A stretch of 64,000 nt of DNA, from contig CM067512.1 of assembly GCA_034509495.1 (NCBI GenBank), positions 8,458,468 through 8,522,467 of the forward strand, read 5' to 3'. Below are positions 58,012 through 64,000 of the stretch, one piece after another; position 1 is the stretch's first letter; the number at the start of each line of letters is the position of its first letter. Source of the DNA: Acestrorhynchus altus. Its lineage: Eukaryota > Chordata > Actinopteri > Characiformes > Acestrorhynchidae. The notes beneath the pieces were generated by a model that worked only from the letters and a program-made list of their open reading frames with translations, did no database searches and had not been told where the DNA came from. A program made the position numbers and the translations under genes.

Positions 58012-59835
58012 GTAAAATAACTTACTGTCAGCTATGCACTATTCTTAATGTTCTTCCATTTTTATTAGCTTCAAGCAATGAAAATGATGTAGGACTTTGA
58101 AAGGTTACATCATTTCACTAAGGGATTTTACAGATATGCAAGATATACCTAAGTGATGTTTTAACATTTAGACTTCAACATGTAGTCTTTAATTTATCCT
58201 CTATTTATAAGCAGTAACAGTAACAGTCAGAAAGTGCCATTTGTTCAAGCATTATGATTAAAATATCTACATAATTAAATCGTTAAAATGTAAACAAATT
58301 TATTCTGTGGTTCATTAGTGGTGACAGAAACCAGGTCCACAATACCTACACAATACCAAATAACTATTTATGGCATTTACCTAAAAATACACTTTAGGCC
58401 AAAACGTACTGCAAATCTGTAGTGAAACAATGGTTCAAAATACATAATATGTATCATGCAACAGAATCATACTAAGATTAAGTGCTATCAATTGCTTTGA
58501 ACAACCTAAGACAACCACTATGGACAAATACGACTCATTAAGTTTCTCTAGAGCTGAGCATTTCACACCCAACTGCTCTGAATGACTGTTAACATTTACA
58601 TTTAACTGTTTATTTTTGCATAAATGTTCAAATCACCTACCTGTGTTCAGAAAACCCCCTCTTATTGTCCCACAATGACTGGTATAATGCTGCTTTCAAT
58701 CTTTTCACAACCAATTTTAAGCCAGACGCATGAGCATACTGAGGTTACAATATTTTTACCCTCTGTTCAAAAGATTCCATTTATGCCTCCCAGAAACTTT
58801 AAATTGTGGAGTTAAATTGTGGTTGCCACCTCCTGGAATTATGTAATTTTGTCCATGGACAAAATAATAACAGGTTGTTTAAGTATTACAGATGGTGGGA
58901 GATTTGGCAAAGTGCTGGTTTTAAAAAAAGCCATTCAAGGCTCTAACAAAGCTCTGGGTAATAGACTGAGCCTGCCATTATCCATTCAGCGTGAGTAATA
59001 AATTACTCGGCCAAAGCATGCTATATACCACCAAACCAAGATAACAGCTGAGAGGGGAAAATGAAATTCAGCTTTTGTTGAAACATTATGATTTATGTAT
59101 TTGTAATATACCTCTGTGCTGTTTGTGTGCGTATGGGTCTTTCTGTATATGCATTTGTGTGTGGGTCTGTGTGTGTGTGCATGGCCTGAATGGTAAATGC
59201 ATTCATAGCTCAGATATATAGACAGCAATGTTAGCTAAGTCACATTCATTAAAGAACCCAATGAAATAAAGAACCTTTAACAGAATAGGCTTCACCAGGT
59301 ATTACAGAATAATCAAGCCTACACTCCAAAAATGTCCAGGTTTCATTTTCTACCAAATGCTGTGTTAGGCCTGTAGGGTTTTAAGATTACTTCCATGGTG
59401 CCGAACAGCTTCCAGGTAGATTCTCTGAAGCCCAGGTGCTGGGTTAGTTACTATGTAACAACAATAACCCAGCAAAAGATTCATTTTCACTTTTAATTAA
59501 CAGCACCTAATAAAGCTGAGTAAAAGAGAATAGGTCAAATAGCTTCTGTCTAATAGGAACTGATACATACATTTTCATCAAACAAAACTAAAATAATCAA
59601 TATATGTTTTAATTCATGCAAGAGTGAAACTATAAACTAGTTCTAAAAGGGTGATGGGCTTAGAAAAATTTACAGTAACACAATTCACAAATCTTTTTCC
59701 TCTTCTTCTTATATTGTTTTTATTACTATTATTATTAATATTTGGTTAAACAAACACTTTACTACAATTAAAAACTGGCAATAAATATTAGAAGTAAGTT
59801 TCCCATTAATAAATAAGGATGCTTCAAATGAAGTC
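53500..59835. other. gene desert, distal part
   Basis: No gene is recognised. An AC microsatellite is at 57919-58009. Blocks at 54300-54700, 55220-56130 and 56860-57340 have balanced base composition, no recognisable repeats and many TAAT/ATTA cores, so they are candidates for conserved noncoding elements. Intervening sequence is AT-rich. Confidence 0.45.
57919..58009. repeat. AC microsatellite
   Basis: GCAC units at the left edge grade into an AC run of about 65 bases. Poly-Cys/Val and Thr/His frames across it have no coding meaning. Confidence 0.95.
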
Positions 59836-59837
59836 CA

Positions 59838-59925
59838 AATTAGAATCAGAATCAGAATTACTTTATTAATCCCAGAAGGAACAGCTGCTCCCATCTATAT
59901 AAAATATAAAATTTTATACACTATT
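59838..59925 (-). mobile_element. short LINE 3' tail copy
   Basis: AATCAGAATCAGAATTACTT, TATTAATCCCAG and GCTCCCATCTATATAAAAT match the end of the LINE remnant at 845. The copy is extremely 5'-truncated, which is usual for target-primed retrotransposition. Confidence 0.5.
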
Positions 59926-59934
59926 CTGTATGCA

Positions 59935-60115
59935 ACTAAAAATTATTTTCATTATGGATTAATCTGTTGATTATTCTCTCCATGAATTAACTAATTATTT
60001 TAATATGTTTTTTTTAAAAGAGGGATTCTCTATTTGGTTGCATTTTGTCTTCAATGCCAGTATTAAGCAAAGCAGCGTGATATGATAACCATAAATTTCA
60101 ATACCATGTTATACA
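59935..60115 (+). repeat. dispersed repeat, copy B
   Basis: GGGATTCTCTATTTGGTTGC, CAGTATTAAGCAAAG and ATGATAACCATAAATTTCAA followed by TACCATG are homologous to 14045-14215. Confidence 0.55.
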
Positions 60116-61400
60116 TAAAATTGTATCTTCTCTTTACAGGTTGGAAAGAAACATGGCAAAGGTTATGAATAGATTATTTTAATTGAACAGTTAAATAATT
60201 AAACAACAAAACAATTAAAAACAACCCAACCCAACCCTGGGTCAACGTGACATAGTAATACAGTGCCTTGTGAATGTATTCACCCATGTTGGCATCTTTG
60301 TTTTCTTTGCTGCCTCACAACCTGGAATTAAATGTATTATTTGAGGGTTTGAATCAAACAACAAACATGTCAGTGTGCATAACTATTCACCCCTTAAAGT
60401 CAGTACTTTGTAGAGCCACCTGTTGCAGCAATTACAACTGCAAGTCACTTTGGATAAGTGTGCTTGCCATTGGGATTTTTGGCCATTCCTCAAGGCAAAA
60501 CTGCTCCAGCTCCTTCAAATTACTGTAGATGGTTCCACTGGTGAACAGCAATCTTCAATCTGAGCTCTGGGCTTTGACTAGACCATTCCAATAAATTTAC
60601 ACATTTCACCTTAAACCACTTGAGTTATGCTTTGGTCATTGTCCTGTTGAAGGAGAACCTCCTTCCCAGCTCAAATCACTGACAGACAGAAACAGCTTCT
60701 GCTCAAGAATATCCTTGCATTTAGCACCATCCATCAACTCCCAGCACCAGACATAGCTTTTTCCTTGGTGACCAAAATGTTTTGGTCTCTTTTGACCAGA
60801 GCACCTTCCTTCATACATTTGGGGAGTCTTCCTATTTTTATCAGTAAGTAAAAGCTTTTTTTCCTGGCTAATTTTCCATAAAGCCCAGCTCTATGGAGTG
60901 TACGGCTCAGTGTGGTCATATGGACATATACTCTAGTCTCTGCTTGGGAACTCTGCAGCTCCTTCAGGGTTACCTTTGGTCTTTGTGAATGCGCTTTTTG
61001 CTCAGTCTCAGAGTTTAGGTGGGTAGGCCTTTCTTGGCAGGTTTTTTGTGGTACCATGTTGCTTGATTTGATAATAATGGATTTGATGTTGCTCCAGGGA
61101 AGCATCAGAGGTTTGGATATTTTTTTTTATAACCCAAAACTGACTTGAACTTCTCAATAGGTTTGGAGATCTCATAGGTCTTCATGGTGTTGTTTGGTTG
61201 GTGCCTGTTGCTTAATGGTGTTGCAGCCTCTGGGGCCTTTCTGAGAAAGTGTGTATGTATTGACAGATCATGTCAGATGAAGCGTTCACATAGGTGGATT
61301 ACATTTCACCAGGTATGTGACTTCCGAAGGTAATTCGTTGCATCAGGTCTTTTTAGGGGCTTCATAGCAAATTGGGAGAATACATATGCACATTCCACAG

Positions 61401-61404
<4 letters not shown>

Positions 61405-61452
<48 letters not shown>
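61405..61452. repeat. TA microsatellite, left of the inserted Tc1
   Basis: A TA run of about 48 bases ends directly at the left terminus of the young Tc1. Its continuation is on the other side at 63057-63080, followed by 23 T residues. The original satellite belonged to the older element. Confidence 0.9.
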
Positions 61453-61455
<3 letters not shown>

Positions 61456-61652
61456 TGGGGAAAATAAATATTTAGTCAGTCACCAATTGTGCAAGTTCTC
61501 CCACTTAAAAAGATGAGAGAGGCCTGTAATTGACATCATAGGTAGACCTCAACTATGAGAGACAAAATGTGAAAAAAAAATTGAGAAAATCATTTTGTCT
61601 GACTTTTAAAGAATTTATTTGCAAATAATGGTGGAAAATAAGTATTTGGTCA
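61453..61652. repeat. left terminal inverted repeat of the intact Tc1
   Basis: 200 bp, with the outer and inner direct repeats 155 bases apart inside it. It matches the right repeat almost base for base. Confidence 0.93.
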
Positions 61653-61668
61653 ATAACAAAAGTTCATC

Positions 61669-62691
61669 TCAATACTTTGTTGTATATCCTCTGTTGGCAA
61701 TGACAGAGGTCAAACGTTTTCTGTAAGTCTTCACAAGGTTGGCACACACTGTTGCTGGTATGTTGGCCCATTCCTCCATGCAGATCTCCTCTAGAGCAGT
61801 GATGTTTTGGGGCTGTCGGCGGGCAACACGGACTTTTAACTCCCTCCAAAGGTTTTCGATGGGGTTGAGATCGGGAGACTGGCTAGGCCACTCCAGGACT
61901 TTGAAATGTTTCTTACGAAGCCACTCCTTTGTTGCCCTGGCAGTGTGCTTGGGATCATTGTCATGCTGAAAGACCCAGCCACGTTTCATCTTCATTGCCC
62001 TTGCTGATGGAAGGAGGTTTGCACCCAAAATCTCACAATACATGGCCCCATTCATTCTTTCATGTACACGGACCAGTCGTCCTGGTCCCTTTGCAGAGAA
62101 ACAGCCCCAAAGCATGATGTTGCCACCCCCATGCTTCACAGTTGGTATGGTGTTCTTTGGATGCAACTCCGCATTCACTGTCCTCCAAACACGACGAGTT
62201 GTGTTTTTACCAAATAGTTCTACTTTGGTTTCATCTGACCATATGACATTCTCCCAATACTCTTCTGGAACATCCAAATGCTCTCTAGCAAACTTCAGAC
62301 GTGCCTGGATATGGACTGGCTTAAGCAGGGGGACACGTCTGGCACTGCAAGATCTGAGTCCCTGACGTCGTAGTGTGTTGCTGATGGTAGCCTTTGTAAC
62401 GTTGGTCCCAGCTTTCTGCAGGTCATTCACTAGATCCCCCCTTGTGGTTCTGGGATTTTTCCTCACCGTTCTTGTGATCATTTTGACCCCACGGGCTGAG
62501 ATCTTGCGTGGAGCCCCAGATCGAGGGAGATTAGTAGTGGTCTTGTAGGTCTTCCATTTTCTAATTATTGCTCCCACAGTAGATTTCTTCACACCAAGCT
62601 GCTTGCCTATTGCAGATTCAGTCTTCCCAGCCTGGTGCAGGTCTACAATTCGGTTTCTGGTGTCCTCCGACAGCTCTTTCGTCTTCACCAT
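61669..62691 (-). CDS. Tc1-like transposase, full length (340 residues)
   Basis: It catalyses cut-and-paste movement of its own element: it binds the inverted repeats and cuts DNA at TA sites in the nucleus. The frame has no stops or frameshifts. It starts MVKTKELSEDTRNRIVDLHQ and ends NRGYTTKY, the usual length and ends for fish Tc1 proteins. Residues 1-110 form the paired-like DNA-binding region with two helix-turn-helix units. The GRPR-like linker reads GAPRK at 59-63. The DD34E triad is complete: D153 (WSDET), D244 (QHDNDPKHTA) and E279 (NPIENLWRE), with 34 residues between the last two. The glycine-rich box is KHGGGNIMLWGCFS at 187-199. The start agrees with relatives. Whether the protein is active cannot be told from sequence. 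Confidence 0.95.
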   Translation of the reverse strand: MVKTKELSEDTRNRIVDLHQAGKTESAIGKQLGVKKSTVGAIIRKWKTYKTTTNLPRSGAPRKISARGVKMITRTVRKNPRTTRGDLVNDLQKAGTNVTKATISNTLRRQGLRSCSARRVPLLKPVHIQARLKFAREHLDVPEEYWENVIWSDETKVELFGKNTTRRVWRTVNAELHPKNTIPTVKHGGGNIMLWGCFSAKGPGRLVRVHERMNGAMYCEILGANLLPSARAMKMKRGWVFQHDNDPKHTARATKEWLRKKHFKVLEWPSQSPDLNPIENLWRELKVRVARRQPQNITALEEICMEEWANIPATVCANLVKTYRKRLTSVIANRGYTTKY

Positions 62692-62857
62692 AGTGGAGTT
62701 TGGAGTGTGACTGTTTGAGGTTGTGGGCAGGTGTCTTTTATACTGTTAACGACTTCAAACCGGTGCCATTAATACAGGTAATGAGTGGGGGAAAGAGGAG
62801 CCTCTTAAAAAAGAAGTTACAGGTCTGTGACAGCCAGAAATCTTGCTTGTTTGTAGG

Positions 62858-63056
62858 TGACCAAATACTTATTTTCCACCATTATTTGCAAATAAATTCT
62901 TTAAAAGTCAGACAAAATTATTTTCTCAATTTTTTTTCACATTTTGTCTCTCATAGTTGAGGTCTACATATGATGTCAATTACAGGCCTCTCTCATCATT
63001 TTAAGTGGGAGAACTTGCACAATTGGTGACTGACTAAATACTTATTTTCCCCACTG
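62858..63056. repeat. right terminal inverted repeat of the intact Tc1
   Basis: 199 bp. Read on the minus strand it starts CAGTGGGGAAAATAAGTATT and ends GAAAATAAGTATTTGGTCA. Confidence 0.93.
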
Positions 63057-63058
63057 TA

Positions 63059-63098
<40 letters not shown>

Positions 63099-63235
63099 TT
63101 TTTCACTTCACCAATATTGAGTGTTTTGTGCAGATGCAGCACATACAATTCAGTCCAAAATTTTAATTAAATACAGCTTGTAATGTAACAAAATGGGTAA
63201 AAATCCAAGGTGGTGATTATTTTCACAAGGCACTA

Positions 63236-64000
63236 TATATTGTTGCTTACTAATGAAAAACATATATCTCCAAAATGGAAATGACTTGAGCAAGTTTTTA
63301 AGTGTAGATGGTTAAGTGTTTGAATTCACAATTAATAACACTAACACTAACATCTACCTGCATTCTTTCCACTTTATTTAGTGAATAATAACAGGCCAAC
63401 TCAGAATATTATCATATGGTGAACTAAGGCTACGTCAGAGTTTCATATGCAAAAACTCAGGTAAGACAGAGAAAGCTATATCCAAAATAACAGTGCCATA
63501 CTGATTATATTGTTCAATTTCTACATCTGACAGCTGTGCTAATGTGAAAAACACATCATGAAAGAAAATCTATACTGGCAATAGAGGTCTCAATGTTCAA
63601 TAAAGTGGCCCAAAAGCCAGCTTCTTATGGAGATGATAAATTCCCATTAGGAAGCGAAATTTCACAACAAACAAATTTTAGGGTCTTCATATCACATTAA
63701 GATTGAGCCCTGCTGAATGTCTCACCAGCGTTAGGCCTTCTGTTGCCAGGGGACTCAGGCTAATGGCTGGAAGTTAGAGTAGCTGCAGTCAATTGACCTG
63801 AGGGCAAATCACTTGACCCTGGCTCCCTCAGGCTTGCTCTCATATGAGGCCTTTGAAATACTGACATGCACATGCAATACACTTACAGACCCATACTGAC
63901 ACAATCACATAGGATTCTCAGATGAAGCTCAAATACAAACATGAGGATATGGAAAAAGCCATTTTTTTAAAAAGTACATCCATTATAATAAACAACTGAA
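63236..64000. other. right-edge flank, no gene seen
   Basis: Moderately AT-rich sequence beyond the nested transposon. Near 63600-63840 the composition is more balanced and no repeat is recognisable. There is no open frame of interest. Confidence 0.5.

Larger units (their letters stand above)
61453..63056 (-). mobile_element. intact Tc1-like transposon, 1604 bp, IR/DR type
   Basis: The terminal inverted repeats are 61453-61652 and 62858-63056 (200 and 199 bp), starting CAGTGGGGAAAATAA. By eye they differ at four substitutions and one A-run length. Each holds two direct repeats; on the left these are 61459-61478 and GGAAAATAAGTATTTGGTCA at 61633-61652. This is the IR/DR layout of Sleeping Beauty- and Passport-type elements. 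Flanking bases are TA on both sides, as expected of the TA target. The element encodes one uninterrupted transposase. Confidence 0.93.
60261..63235 (-). mobile_element. old Tc1-like element interrupted by a younger Tc1 insertion
   Basis: The left end is CAGTGCCTTGTGAATGTATT with a TA before it at 60259. The right end near 63235 reads, on the minus strand, AGTGCCTTGTGAAAATAATC. They are the termini of one element in which about 1.4 kb is its own and 1.6 kb (61453-63056) is inserted. The transposase (minus strand, start near 61188, reverse complement of CTTCATGGTG) is broken by stops. DNA between about 60730 and 60745 lacks the segment that encodes the HGGGSxMLWG region in relatives, so the copy is internally deleted and inactive. 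Confidence 0.75.

Noticed and set aside
61739..62365. + strand frames over the Tc1 transposase
   Set aside because: They are antisense shadows of the intact minus-strand transposase.

Overview
The window is vertebrate nuclear DNA, almost certainly from a teleost fish. Genes are split by GT-AG introns, dinucleotide microsatellites are abundant, and many fish-type Tc1-like DNA transposons and tRNA-derived SINEs are present. One palindromic repeat family resembles sequence I recall from characins and catfishes, which hints at an otophysan fish, but this was not checked by search.

Two protein-coding host genes can be reconstructed. On the + strand, 13 coding exons between 2777 and 29783 give a complete 721-residue UVSSA, a scaffold protein of transcription-coupled nucleotide excision repair. 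All junctions keep frame and have GT/AG ends. Its VHS-like N-terminus, acidic TFIIH-binding segment, zinc finger and C-terminal DUF2043 block are all present. Intron 6 is unusually long (11.3 kb), and introns 7 and 11 are 5.7 and 3.5 kb. On the - strand, two exons (34982-34625 and 32850-32075) give a 377-residue NK1-class homeobox protein, identified as nkx1-1 from its homeodomain, its eh1-like motif and its tail-to-tail position beside uvssa, as at human 4p16.3. The homeobox gene lies in a CpG-rich island with a CCAAT element and a tandem 13-bp duplication upstream.

Layout: 1-2700, upstream sequence with a LINE remnant; 2.7-30.1 kb, uvssa; 30.1-31.9 kb, short intergenic gap with trinucleotide repeats; 31.9-35.7 kb, nkx1-1 and its island; 35.7-60.2 kb, a gene desert upstream of nkx1-1 with relatively repeat-free stretches that look like conserved noncoding blocks, broken by Tc1 remnants; 60.26-63.24 kb, a nested transposon, in which an intact young Tc1-like element (340-residue transposase, nearly identical 200-bp inverted repeats) sits inside a TA microsatellite within an older, internally deleted Tc1 element; 63.24-64 kb, unremarkable.

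The two genes have no known functional link. The arrangement fits a developmental gene (nkx1-1) with a large regulatory territory beside and possibly inside a housekeeping bystander (uvssa). I see no CRISPR array, operon or rRNA. No clearly novel system is evident. The best leads are the intact nested Tc1, the tandem promoter motif, a small antisense open frame in uvssa intron 7, and the candidate regulatory blocks.
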